From an archaeon (lineage in GTDB: Archaea; Nanobdellota; Nanobdellia; Pacearchaeales; GW2011-AR1): a DNA stretch of 64,000 bases. Where the stretch lies: positions 1 through 64,000 of the forward strand of contig JABHZE010000005.1 of assembly GCA_018653485.1 (NCBI GenBank), given 5' to 3'. The notes beneath the pieces were generated by a model. That model saw only the letters and a program-made list of their open reading frames with translations, was not told where the DNA came from and made no database searches. The position numbers were made by a program, and so were the translations under genes. Shown one piece after another: positions 29,538 through 39,101 of this stretch. Position 1 is the stretch's first letter; the number at the start of each line of letters is the position of its first letter.

Positions 29538-29882
29538 CTAACGAAAATCCCTAACATTAACACTCTTAACATCAATATCAAGATTAATTTCAACCTCATT
29601 TTCTTCTGCTAATCTTTGAAGACCGCCTTTTGTTTTCCAATAACTACCTAATATAACAGAAATCCCTCCAACAAATAAACTTTTACTTAAAAAAGTAGAA
29701 TAATCCATTTCAGAAAGTCTTTCAATAGCCGGGCGATGGTTTTCAAGAGTTTCAGGTTCATAAGATTTATGAGGGACAAGATAAGATAAACCTCCTAACA
29801 ACAATCCTGCAAAAAATATCTTCTTTCCGTTATCAAAAATACCTTGCGCAGTTCTATTAACCTCAGAATAATCTCTTTCCAT
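29538..29882 (-). CDS. hypothetical membrane-associated protein
   Basis: 114-aa ORF. Confidence 0.6.
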   Translation of the reverse strand: MERDYSEVNRTAQGIFDNGKKIFFAGLLLGGLSYLVPHKSYEPETLENHRPAIERLSEMDYSTFLSKSLFVGGISVILGSYWKTKGGLQRLAEENEVEINLDIDVKSVNVRDFR

Positions 29883-30038
29883 AATCTAAATCATTCACCC
29901 TCTCTTATTTAAACTTAATTATACTAAAAACAATAAGAAAAAAAATTTGTTACTCTATAAAAAGATAAAAGAATATCGCAAAGATTTAAAAACAAAAAAC
30001 TCTATTTGATTTTAATTAAATTATTGTGTTTAAAAAAG

Positions 30039-30311
30039 ATGGAAGAAGAAACAAATCAAGAAACAGAAGCTCCTCAAGAGGAAACTACTGAAGAAACTAC
30101 TGAAGAACCTGCTGCTGAAGCAGAAGAAACAGAAGAGGCTACAGAAGAACCTGCTGAAGAACCTGCTGAAGAACCTGCTGCTGAAGCAGAAGAACCTGCA
30201 GAAGAACCAGCTGAAGAGCCTGCTGAAGAACCTGCAGAAGAACCTGCTGCTGAAGCTGAAGAACCAGCTGAAGAAGCTGAAAAACCTGCAGAAGAACCAG
30301 CTGAAGAATAA
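30039..30311 (+). CDS. acidic EEPAEEPA repeat protein
   Basis: Near-perfect (E)EPA(E/A) repeat; start set to MEEETNQE. Confidence 0.65.
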   Translation: MEEETNQETEAPQEETTEETTEEPAAEAEETEEATEEPAEEPAEEPAAEAEEPAEEPAEEPAEEPAEEPAAEAEEPAEEAEKPAEEPAEE

Positions 30312-30434
30312 AATTTTATTTATTTTTATTTTTTTAACTTTATTTTTCAAATTTTATAAAAACCAAGAAATAAGAGATTTCTAAATAAACATAAGCTTAG
30401 ATATTTTAATAAAACCTTAACCATCAATAACCTA

Positions 30435-30510
30435 ATTCTAAAATTTATTCTATTATCAATAAAAATTAAAAAATTGGATTGACAAAGTCATTCAATTTTC
30501 CATAAAATAT
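30435..30510. repeat. hairpin repeat family copy H2
   Basis: TTCTAAAATTTATTCTATTATCAA...AAAATTGGATTGACAAAGTCATTCAATTTTCCATAAAAT. Confidence 0.55.
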
Positions 30511-30545
30511 GTGAGCAAAGCGAACAAATATATTCCAATAAACCT

Positions 30546-31676
30546 CTAAAACTCAACCTCTACAACATTATTCTCTTTATCATACTCTTCAACTAAACCT
30601 TCCTGATCAATAACAAAACTAATCTTTTTAGGATTTCTTTTATTCATTTTAAAATTCTCTATATTTAATGTAATTCCTCCGCCATACCTTATTATATTAC
30701 TCAATTCTCTACTTTCAATCAATTTATCATCAGTTAAAATACTAATATTAACATTATTTGCATCCTTGACACCAGAATTTAAAACAGTAACATTAAAATC
30801 AAGATATATTCCTTTCTTAACAGCTTGAACATCCTTAAAATATAAATCTGCAAGATTTTCCTGAGAATAGAGCCTATCTAATTCTAAGATAATAGAATTG
30901 TCTAATCTTTGATTACAACTTTCAATTGTAGGATACATTAAACTATCAGTATTTATTGAATGATTAAAACCAAAAACATGCATTAATTCATGCAACTCAA
31001 CATTTGCCCAATCACATTCTACAGAATCTTCAAAATTCCCATAAAGAAGAATAATCCCCTTATTAATAACATTAAATCTTCCAGCCTTAATTATTTCTTT
31101 AGCCCCTCCTTCACCAGCCACAAAAAAATTATCATCCCCATTAAGAGATTCTTTCACACTCAAAGAACAAGTAACTTCAATATCTGGAACACCTGAAACA
31201 GAATGAAATTTAATAGTATCAATCTCCTCAGATAATAATCCAAAAGCCTCTATCATCCTATTTATACGATTCTGTTCACAACTATTATCAATCCTATATG
31301 AAATATCATTATGATTAAATTTCATATTTGGAATAAATTGCCCAATCTCTGAAAGAGTTCCAGTTTCATTTTCATAAGAAACTGGACTAAATACTAAATT
31401 CTCTGGATCTCCTGGAAGATTATTATATAATAAGTAACCAATAATGAAAATAAATAAACCTAAAACTAAAAAAATAATCACTCCCATTAAAATCATTCTC
31501 AAACCCCTATTACTATCATTATTATTAGCCTTTAATCTATTTTGATCAATTTTTAATGCAGATTTTGGTGCAACAGTCCCACCCATATTTTTACTCTTAA
31601 AATTAGGTTTCTTAATTTTAGGATTTCTAACAGAATTACCTTTTCCAACCTTCACAACTTTTTTTCTAATCACCAT
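30546..31676 (-). CDS. membrane-anchored matrixin-like metalloprotease with CARDB-like domain
   Basis: HELMHVFGFNHS (HExxHxxGxxH) with SLMYP Met-turn; N-terminal TM. Confidence 0.85.
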   Translation of the reverse strand: MVIRKKVVKVGKGNSVRNPKIKKPNFKSKNMGGTVAPKSALKIDQNRLKANNNDSNRGLRMILMGVIIFLVLGLFIFIIGYLLYNNLPGDPENLVFSPVSYENETGTLSEIGQFIPNMKFNHNDISYRIDNSCEQNRINRMIEAFGLLSEEIDTIKFHSVSGVPDIEVTCSLSVKESLNGDDNFFVAGEGGAKEIIKAGRFNVINKGIILLYGNFEDSVECDWANVELHELMHVFGFNHSINTDSLMYPTIESCNQRLDNSIILELDRLYSQENLADLYFKDVQAVKKGIYLDFNVTVLNSGVKDANNVNISILTDDKLIESRELSNIIRYGGGITLNIENFKMNKRNPKKISFVIDQEGLVEEYDKENNVVEVEF

Positions 31677-31770
31677 CTTTTAAAAAAGAAGAGAGAGGAT
31701 TATTTAAAGATTGGGGAATAATAATTCCAACCACCAACAACTTTAAATACCCCTCAACCCACAAAAAAAT

Positions 31771-32466
31771 ATGCCAGTTGAAAAAAACAACAAAGTAACA
31801 ATTGAATATAAGGGAAAATTAGAAAATGGTGAAGTCTTTGACGCTAGTGCTAAACACGGAAAACCACTAGAATTTGTTACAGGACTTAAAATGATGATTC
31901 CAGGATTTGAAAATGCTGTTATAGGCATGGAAAAAGACGAAGAAAAAGAAATATCATTAGAACCTAAAGATGCTTATGGTGAATATAATGAAGAATTAAA
32001 AAAAGAAATTCCTAGAAATGTTTTACCTCCAGATCAAGAACCTAAAGAAGGTATGATTATTGGTATGCAAACACCACAAGGACAAATCCCATTAAAAATA
32101 ATTAAAGTTACACCTGAAAACATTACAGTTGATATGAATCATCCAATGGCAGGTAAAAAACTAAACTTTAAAATTAAAGTTCTAAGTTATGAGAAAGTTG
32201 ATGTTGAAAAAATGATGAAAGACATGCAAGAACAAATGCAAGTTCAAGCTCAAGCAAATCATGAACATAACGATAATCCTAATCATGAATGTTGCAAAGA
32301 TGAAAACTGCACAGCAGAAAAATGTGGTGAAGAAGGTTGTGAATGTATAGAATCCAATAAAACTGACTCATCAGCAAGTAATCAATCTTCAGCAAATGTT
32401 GAATCTTTAGACTCTTCTGAGTCTAAAACACCTGATTCTATTGAAGATTTAGCAGAAGGTAAATAA
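31771..32466 (+). CDS. FKBP-type peptidyl-prolyl isomerase with Cys/His-rich tail
   Basis: NNKVTIEYKGKLENGEVFDAS...NHPMAGKKLNFKIKVL; tail HECCKDENCTAEKCGEEGCEC. Confidence 0.93.
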   Translation: MPVEKNNKVTIEYKGKLENGEVFDASAKHGKPLEFVTGLKMMIPGFENAVIGMEKDEEKEISLEPKDAYGEYNEELKKEIPRNVLPPDQEPKEGMIIGMQTPQGQIPLKIIKVTPENITVDMNHPMAGKKLNFKIKVLSYEKVDVEKMMKDMQEQMQVQAQANHEHNDNPNHECCKDENCTAEKCGEEGCECIESNKTDSSASNQSSANVESLDSSESKTPDSIEDLAEGK

Positions 32467-32473
32467 ATTTAAA

Positions 32474-32902
32474 ATGCCAACACCTAATTATAGAGCAAGA
32501 GTTTATGAAATCCAAGGGGAACCTAAATTTCCAGATAAAGATTGTCCATTCAATAAAAATGGCCCAGGAACAGCCCAAGGAAATCATTTATTATTTTTAT
32601 CAAATCCAAGGAGTGAAACAATATTAAAAGATGCTATTGAAAGAATTGGTGACCCTGCAGTGTATGGAATACTTGTTTATGATAGAGCAATAGCAAGAAC
32701 AGCAAGTTTACATCACAATTATGACGGACTCATAGAAACAAAGGATCTTTCAGAATTATTAAAAATGATAGAAAGAAATCCTTGTGTTAAAGGTAAAACT
32801 ACCGAAGAGTCTGGTCACTGGAATGCATTTTTATTAGATAGAGAATCAGAACCAAATAGTTTTAATCAATTAATTGATGACTTAAACTTAGAAGCTTGGT
32901 AA
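32474..32902 (+). CDS. hypothetical protein
   Basis: 142-aa ORF immediately downstream of FKBP gene. Confidence 0.6.
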   Translation: MPTPNYRARVYEIQGEPKFPDKDCPFNKNGPGTAQGNHLLFLSNPRSETILKDAIERIGDPAVYGILVYDRAIARTASLHHNYDGLIETKDLSELLKMIERNPCVKGKTTEESGHWNAFLLDRESEPNSFNQLIDDLNLEAW

Positions 32903-32908
32903 ATAAAA

Positions 32909-34486
32909 CTAATATCTTCTACCAGAACTTCTATTATTAGAATTACTTCTTCGATTATCTCTTCCGCCAAAACTTCTATTACCACCAGAACTTCCTCTGC
33001 TATCTCTACTACCCGAACTTCTACTCCTTCCACCATCTCTACTACGACTATTATCTCTACCACCAAAACTTCTTCTACCATCTCCACCCCTACTTCCCCT
33101 ATCATCATTTCTACCTCTACTAAATCCACCAGAACTTCTTCCACTATCTCTTCTGTCTCCACCAGATCTTCCTTGACCTCTATTATCATTATCCCTTCTA
33201 CCACGATTATCATCCCTTCTATCATTATCACGATTACCACTATCCCTACTCCTACTATCCCCAAATCTTCTACTATTATCATGACTATTTCTATGATTCC
33301 TCACTCCATGATGATCCATACTTCTTCTTCTAGCAAATCTTTCATCTTTCCTTTCAGGCATCCATCTAATTCTAACTCTTTGAACATAAGGTGTTTCTTC
33401 CAAAACAATATTAAAATCTCCTTGTCTTAAATTACTAAAATTATCATAATCTCTACTTGCAAGAATATTAATTACCTTACCTTCTTTACCTGCACGAGCA
33501 GTTCTTCCAATTCTATGAATATACTCTTCTTTTGATGGAGGAATATCATAATTATATACATGGCTTACTCCCTTAATATCTAAACCACGAGCAGCAACAT
33601 CAGTACAAACTAAAACATGAGCTTTATTTGAATTAAAATTTTCTAAAATCCTAGTTCTTTTTTCTTGTGAAAATCCACCATGAATAGGTAATGCATCAAC
33701 ACCCATAAACTTTAAATTATTTGCAACAAAATCAACATTTCTACGAGTATTACAAAATATCATTACTAATTTAGATTTCTCATTTTCAATTAAATGCATT
33801 AATAAAGAATATTTCAAATTATCTCCAACATCATAATAAACTTGTTCCAACTTAGAAGGATCTACATGAGGTTCTGCAGAAATTTCCAAAGGATCTTTCA
33901 TATGATGTTTAGCTAACAAAGCAATATCTTGTGAAATTGTAGCTGAAAAAAGTAAAGTTTGTCTTTTACCAGGGCAATATGAAATTATCATTTCAACATC
34001 ATCTCTAAACCCCATATCAAGCATTCTATCTGCTTCATCTAAAACCAAAGTATTAACTCTTGACAAATCAATTGAGTTTCTTTGAATATGATCTAAAATT
34101 CTTCCAGGAGTTCCTACAACAATATCTGCATCAGAAAGTCTTCTCATCTGAGGATTTATTGGAACTCCGCCATAAATTGCAACAACATCTAAATCTTTAT
34201 GTCTTGAAAAATCTAAAAGTTCAGTTGAGATTTGTTCTGCTAATTCTCTTGTAGGAGTTAAAACTAATGTTTGAACACCAAAATCTTTCTTAGTATTCTT
34301 AATCAAACCAGCTGCAAAAGCTAATGTTTTACCAGAACCTGTTGAAGCTCCTGCTATTACATCTCTTCCTTTCAATATTTCAGGTATTGATTTCAATTGT
34401 ATTTCGGAAGGAACTGTAAATCCTCGTTCAGTTACTGATTTTAAGAGAGGATTCTCTTTTCCTAACAATATTTCAAATTGTTCCAT
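32909..34486 (-). CDS. DEAD-box RNA helicase with RG/SR-rich tail
   Basis: ASTGSGKT, PTRELAEQ, VLDEADRMLD, SAT, HRIGRTARAG; RGG/SR low-complexity C-terminus. Confidence 0.95.
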   Translation of the reverse strand: MEQFEILLGKENPLLKSVTERGFTVPSEIQLKSIPEILKGRDVIAGASTGSGKTLAFAAGLIKNTKKDFGVQTLVLTPTRELAEQISTELLDFSRHKDLDVVAIYGGVPINPQMRRLSDADIVVGTPGRILDHIQRNSIDLSRVNTLVLDEADRMLDMGFRDDVEMIISYCPGKRQTLLFSATISQDIALLAKHHMKDPLEISAEPHVDPSKLEQVYYDVGDNLKYSLLMHLIENEKSKLVMIFCNTRRNVDFVANNLKFMGVDALPIHGGFSQEKRTRILENFNSNKAHVLVCTDVAARGLDIKGVSHVYNYDIPPSKEEYIHRIGRTARAGKEGKVINILASRDYDNFSNLRQGDFNIVLEETPYVQRVRIRWMPERKDERFARRRSMDHHGVRNHRNSHDNSRRFGDSRSRDSGNRDNDRRDDNRGRRDNDNRGQGRSGGDRRDSGRSSGGFSRGRNDDRGSRGGDGRRSFGGRDNSRSRDGGRSRSSGSRDSRGSSGGNRSFGGRDNRRSNSNNRSSGRRY

Positions 34487-34691
34487 TTTCTTATTTGAGA
34501 ATTTTAAAATTCTCTTTAGTTAATTTATTTTAATTAACATTCAATTAATAAATTTCGAGAAATAGCTTTTGTATTTCTCTAACCAATCATATAATCTTTT
34601 GTTTTATGATAATCTGTCATTTATCTATTGTTATAATTGGACTAAAAATATATGGTTTATAAAACTATTGGTTAAAACACTAAAAATTATT

Positions 34692-35306
34692 CTAAGTAGT
34701 CTCTTCCAATGTTTCAATAGCTTTTGTAACAATAGCATGAATTTTATCATGCATTTCTTTTCCACTTACATCCCATTCAAAAAAACTCCTATGGAAATCA
34801 TCTAAAAGAGATACATATCCCCCTCCAGACCAACATTCATTTTCAATATAATAACAATAACTACCCTTAAGTGGAGGGACTGCAGCATTATGTTTAAAAA
34901 TTAGCCCCCTATTTCTTCCATCCCAAATTTCATCTTCCTCTTGAGGCCCACACTGATTATAACCCTCACTCTCTTTATTATACCCCTGAAAAGAACCCTG
35001 ATTACAAAATGGAAACTCTCCTCCAACAGATAATTCAAGAAGAGATGGAAGTGCATTAGAATTTTCTGAAGCACCTAATTTTCTTATAGCTTCAATCTGA
35101 GTTTGTAAATCTTTTTCAAAATCTCTTTGAGGCAATTTTGTTGGATAAAAAAATAAAAATATTTTCTGCATAAAAGTTAAATTAGGTTTTACCTCTGCTT
35201 CTACAACTTCAGGCTCTAACCTTAATTCATGAGAAACAACATGTTGAACTTGAGCATCATCTAAAACCCCATATTCCCTCGAAGGATTTAATGAATAATC
35301 AGCCAT
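34692..35306 (-). CDS. hypothetical protein
   Basis: 204-aa ORF. Confidence 0.6.
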   Translation of the reverse strand: MADYSLNPSREYGVLDDAQVQHVVSHELRLEPEVVEAEVKPNLTFMQKIFLFFYPTKLPQRDFEKDLQTQIEAIRKLGASENSNALPSLLELSVGGEFPFCNQGSFQGYNKESEGYNQCGPQEEDEIWDGRNRGLIFKHNAAVPPLKGSYCYYIENECWSGGGYVSLLDDFHRSFFEWDVSGKEMHDKIHAIVTKAIETLEETT

Positions 35307-35367
35307 AAATTTAACCTATAAATAAACTATTTAAATTTTTATATAACCTAGAATAAATATCAAAACA

Positions 35368-35943
35368 CTAAACCAATTCAGCTAAAATTCCTTCCTCAAA
35401 AAAACAAGCATTTGCATCATCAAAATCAATATGAAATGCTAACTTATAATCAGAACTAACTCTTACCATCACATTATTAAAAATTATTTCTTTTATTGAT
35501 GGAACTCTTAAATTAACTAAATCTCCATGTTTCAAACCCAATCTTCCAGCCTCATCCTCTGAAGCATGTAAGTGCCTATGAGAAATTATAACTCCTCTAT
35601 CCAATTTAACCCTTCCCTTAGGGCCTACTAATGTTATTCCAGGACTTCCTTCTAAATCTCCTGAGTGTTTTAATGGAACATTTAACTTTAAATTAAAAGC
35701 ATCTGTCCTTGAAATCTCAACTTGAGATTCATCACGAAAAGGCCCTAAAACTCGGACATTTTCAATTTTCCTATCTTCACATACCAACGTAATTCTATCC
35801 TGTGCAGAAAACTGCCCAGGTTGAGAAAGTTCCTTATGAACACCAAATTCATAACCCTCTCCAAACAAAACATCAGCATCATGCCTAGAAAGATGAACAT
35901 GCCTATTTGAGGCTTCTACTTTAACTTGAATTTTTTCTCCCAT
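35368..35943 (-). CDS. pduL: PduL-type phosphate acyltransferase
   Basis: VKVEASNRHVHLSRHDADVLFG...GPFRDESQVEISRTDAF...SHRHLHASEDEA; start trimmed to MGEKIQ. Confidence 0.9.
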   Translation of the reverse strand: MGEKIQVKVEASNRHVHLSRHDADVLFGEGYEFGVHKELSQPGQFSAQDRITLVCEDRKIENVRVLGPFRDESQVEISRTDAFNLKLNVPLKHSGDLEGSPGITLVGPKGRVKLDRGVIISHRHLHASEDEAGRLGLKHGDLVNLRVPSIKEIIFNNVMVRVSSDYKLAFHIDFDDANACFFEEGILAELV

Positions 35944-36062
35944 ATTAAATACCTTAGTTATAATGATAACCAATACCTTATAAAATTATTGTAGAAATAA
36001 TATAATCACCAAGCAGTAGTTACACCCCAAGCCTTTATATACCCCACTTTCTCTCTTTTAAT

Positions 36063-37643
36063 ATGGAATTTCAATCATTACAGATTATAGACCCTATACT
36101 AAGGGCATTAGAAAAAAAAGGATATGTAGAGCCAACTCCAATTCAAGCAAAAACAATCCCATTACTATTAGATAATAAAGATGTAATCGGAATAGCCCAA
36201 ACAGGAACAGGAAAAACAGCTGCATTTGTTGTACCAATATTACAAAAATTACATGAAAAAACAAGCAGAGCAACAACTCCTAAGGCATTAATTTTAGCAC
36301 CAACAAGAGAATTAGCAGTACAAATATCAGAAAGCTTCAAAGCCTATGGTACTTTTCTTAGACTTAAACAATCAACAGTTTATGGCGGAGTAGGATTATT
36401 CCCTCAAATAAGAGAATTAGAAAGAGGAGTAGACATACTTATCGCAACACCAGGAAGATTATTAGATTTAATGAACCAAGGGAAAGTAGATTTAAATAAA
36501 GTAGAATTTTTTGTCTTAGATGAGGCAGATAGAATGCTTGATATGGGATTCTCAAGAGATATAAACAAAATAGCATCAAAATTACCAAGAGAAAAACAAT
36601 CATTATTTTTTTCAGCAACAATGTCTCAAGAAATTACAGGGTTAACAAAAAAATTCTTAAAAGACCCAGTAAGAATGGAAATAACACCTCAAGCAACACC
36701 TGTAGAAAAAATAGATCAATCAGTATTCTTCATAGATCCTGAAAACAAAATTGAATTATTATTAGATTTAATAAAAGATCAAAGAATTAATTGCGCATTA
36801 GTTTTTGTAAAAACAAAACACAAAGCAGATAAAATCGCAAGAATCTTAAATCAAAATTATATAACTACAGACACTATGCACGGGAACAAATCACAATCTC
36901 AAAGAATAAAGGCATTAAATAATTTTAAGACAGGAAAAGTATGTGTATTAGTTGCAACAGATATTGCTTCAAGAGGAATAGATGTAAACAACATTAGCCA
37001 CGTAATAAATTTTGATTTACCTAATGAACCTGAAAATTATGTCCATAGAATTGGAAGAACAGCAAGAGCAGGAACAAGTGGAACAGCATACTCATTTTGT
37101 TCAGCAGAAGAAAGAAATTATCTTAGTCAAATAGAAAGAATAACAAAAACAAAAACAGATCAAGCAGAACACAAATACCATTCAAAAAAAGCTAAAGAAG
37201 CAACAGGAAATCAAGCAAAACCTAGACCAAGAGGACAATTTAATAATAGAAATAGAAATAATAATTTTAATCCTCGTTCTAATAACAATAGTAACTATAG
37301 AGGAAATAGAAATAGTTCAAGAGATAGAAACAGCAACAGTTCAAGAACAAGAGATAGTTCAAGAGATAGAAACAGCAACAGTTCAAGAACAAGAGACAAT
37401 TCAAGAGATAGAAATAGTTCAAGAGATGGAGATAATAGAAGTAATACAAGCTCTAGATTTAGTTCAAGAAATAATGATAGACCTAGAAGTAATAATTCAA
37501 GAAACAATACAAGTTCTAGATTTACTTCAAAGAAATTTGGATCAAAGAAATTTACTTCAAGAAGATTTGGTTCAAGAAGACCTAGTTCAAGCACATCAGG
37601 TTCAAGTAGAGTAAGAATGGGAAGAACAAATAGTCGAAGATAA
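36063..37643 (+). CDS. DEAD-box RNA helicase with Arg/Asn/Ser-rich tail
   Basis: AQTGTGKTAAF, PTRELAVQ, VLDEADRMLDMGF, SAT, HRIGRTARAG; RNSNSSRTRDSSRD repeats. Confidence 0.95.
   Translation: MEFQSLQIIDPILRALEKKGYVEPTPIQAKTIPLLLDNKDVIGIAQTGTGKTAAFVVPILQKLHEKTSRATTPKALILAPTRELAVQISESFKAYGTFLRLKQSTVYGGVGLFPQIRELERGVDILIATPGRLLDLMNQGKVDLNKVEFFVLDEADRMLDMGFSRDINKIASKLPREKQSLFFSATMSQEITGLTKKFLKDPVRMEITPQATPVEKIDQSVFFIDPENKIELLLDLIKDQRINCALVFVKTKHKADKIARILNQNYITTDTMHGNKSQSQRIKALNNFKTGKVCVLVATDIASRGIDVNNISHVINFDLPNEPENYVHRIGRTARAGTSGTAYSFCSAEERNYLSQIERITKTKTDQAEHKYHSKKAKEATGNQAKPRPRGQFNNRNRNNNFNPRSNNNSNYRGNRNSSRDRNSNSSRTRDSSRDRNSNSSRTRDNSRDRNSSRDGDNRSNTSSRFSSRNNDRPRSNNSRNNTSSRFTSKKFGSKKFTSRRFGSRRPSSSTSGSSRVRMGRTNSRR
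37316..37399 (+). repeat. 42-bp tandem repeat (2 copies) within helicase tail
   Basis: TTCAAGAGATAGAAACAGCAACAGTTCAAGAACAAGAGA(TAG/CAA) at 37316-37357 and 37358-37399. Confidence 0.9.
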
Positions 37644-37669
37644 AATTAATTATAATTAAAACCTTCAAA

Positions 37670-38053
37670 TTATCTCTTACCCCAATCCCTATTAACACTA
37701 GAACAAGTATCTAATGTCAAACTATCATCTTCAAGTTCATTAATAAATTCTTTCCTAGATTCAGTATCTTTTTTAGAAGATATCTCTCTTTCAATTTTTC
37801 TTCCACTAATCTGAGTATCAATTTCCTTTTCTTTTCCTCCAAATTCAAAAGAAGAAACACTAATAGACACATTTTCAACAATTGTTTTAACCTTAACAGG
37901 CACTTTTCTATCAATCTTAGAATCATCAATAAAATATTTATCTAAAGAACTATAATCACGTTCCTCACTTTCATCCTCATCACTTTCTTCTTTCATTTCA
38001 TCCCCTTTTTCTTCTATCATAAACATAAAAAATATTTTAGAATTTATAAACAT
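37670..38053 (-). CDS. hypothetical acidic protein
   Basis: 127-aa ORF. Confidence 0.5.
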   Translation of the reverse strand: MFINSKIFFMFMIEEKGDEMKEESDEDESEERDYSSLDKYFIDDSKIDRKVPVKVKTIVENVSISVSSFEFGGKEKEIDTQISGRKIEREISSKKDTESRKEFINELEDDSLTLDTCSSVNRDWGKR

Positions 38054-38080
38054 GATTATAATAAAAAAATTCTTGTAAAT

Positions 38081-38512
38081 TTATCCTAATGCTTGCCAAA
38101 TATATGCAGCACACTCATCATCAGATAAATCCCTACGATAACGTACAGCATGAATTGTTGTTTCTTTCAAACCATTAGGCATTTCAGATTCTCTTAAAAT
38201 AAGTGCTCGCCTATTAGACATACATTCTCCTTGATAAAAATCCGAATCATAATCTAATTCTCTACCATGCAAATCACTAATTAATTTTAAAGCTGCATCA
38301 GGAGTTTCTTTTGCACCAATTTCAACAAGTAATTTAGCTAAATCAGTATTATTCATTGTTGTGCTTGTACCACAAAATCCTAGTGTTCTTCGTTTTAATA
38401 AATGAAAACCTTTAGTAGCCCATTCTTCATCACATCTTTCTTTTGATGTCTGTGAAGCTTTTTTCCCAATTTGTGCAAAAATTTCTTTATAATCTTCCAT
38501 ATTAATTATCAA
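38081..38512 (-). CDS. hypothetical protein
   Basis: 143-aa ORF. Confidence 0.6.
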   Translation of the reverse strand: MIINMEDYKEIFAQIGKKASQTSKERCDEEWATKGFHLLKRRTLGFCGTSTTMNNTDLAKLLVEIGAKETPDAALKLISDLHGRELDYDSDFYQGECMSNRRALILRESEMPNGLKETTIHAVRYRRDLSDDECAAYIWQALG

Positions 38513-38750
38513 GAAGTATAGTTTATAAATCTTTGCGTTGTTACTACTATAGAATTATACACATTCCTTAATATTTCACCTCATCAAAAAACAATACCTT
38601 AAGCACTTATTCTTAGCATCATCAAGAATCTTTGATTCTTGAAATAATGTAACTTTCCTTGCACATTAACAACTTTTCTTGCAATTAAAGGTTTTTTCAT
38701 TTCAGAGATTATCACCTCTGAACATTTATTATAAAATATCTTAATAAAAA

Positions 38751-39101
38751 TTATACTTCAATCATCATTTCTTTTTTAATAGGAACTTGAATTAACATAC
38801 CTTCTTTTGTACTTTCAGGGGTTGAAGAGATAAATCCAATTTTAACAAATATAGAATTTAAACCATATTTTACTTTCATATATGCTTCATTTATTGAATT
38901 TAATGATTGTTTTACTTTTTCAATTTCTTCTTCATCAACTCCAAATTTATCTGAAGCATTCATAATTTCTATTCCAACAATTTTATTCCCTGAAACATCT
39001 AATATAGTATCATCATAATCTATACTATAATCTACATTTTTTTCATTTGGATAAAAATATAAAATATCTTCTTCCTTATCATAATCAATATTAACTTTCA
39101 T
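38751..39101 (-). CDS. DUF2283-like protein, putative antitoxin
   Basis: VNIDYDKEEDILYFYPNEKNVDYSIDYDDTILDVSGNKIVGIEIMNAS. Confidence 0.75.
   Translation of the reverse strand: MKVNIDYDKEEDILYFYPNEKNVDYSIDYDDTILDVSGNKIVGIEIMNASDKFGVDEEEIEKVKQSLNSINEAYMKVKYGLNSIFVKIGFISSTPESTKEGMLIQVPIKKEMMIEV

Noticed and set aside
30030-30350. Minus-strand Phe/Arg/Ser-rich ORF (106 aa)
   Set aside because: Antisense of the EEPA repeat; composition is a translation artefact.
32866-33430. Ile/Val/Glu-rich ORF 32866-33282 and Thr/Ile-rich ORF 33173-33430
   Set aside because: Alternate frame and antisense of the helicase RG-rich tail.
34569-34805. Plus-strand ORF (78 aa)
   Set aside because: Overlaps the 3' end of the minus-strand 34692-35306 gene; AT-rich intergenic composition, no features.
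37310-37440. CRISPR array possibility
   Set aside because: The 42-bp repeat is directly tandem with no spacers and lies in frame within the helicase CDS.
37295-37614. Leu-rich ORF 37295-37594 and ORF 37426-37614
   Set aside because: Antisense or out-of-frame readings of the repetitive helicase tail.
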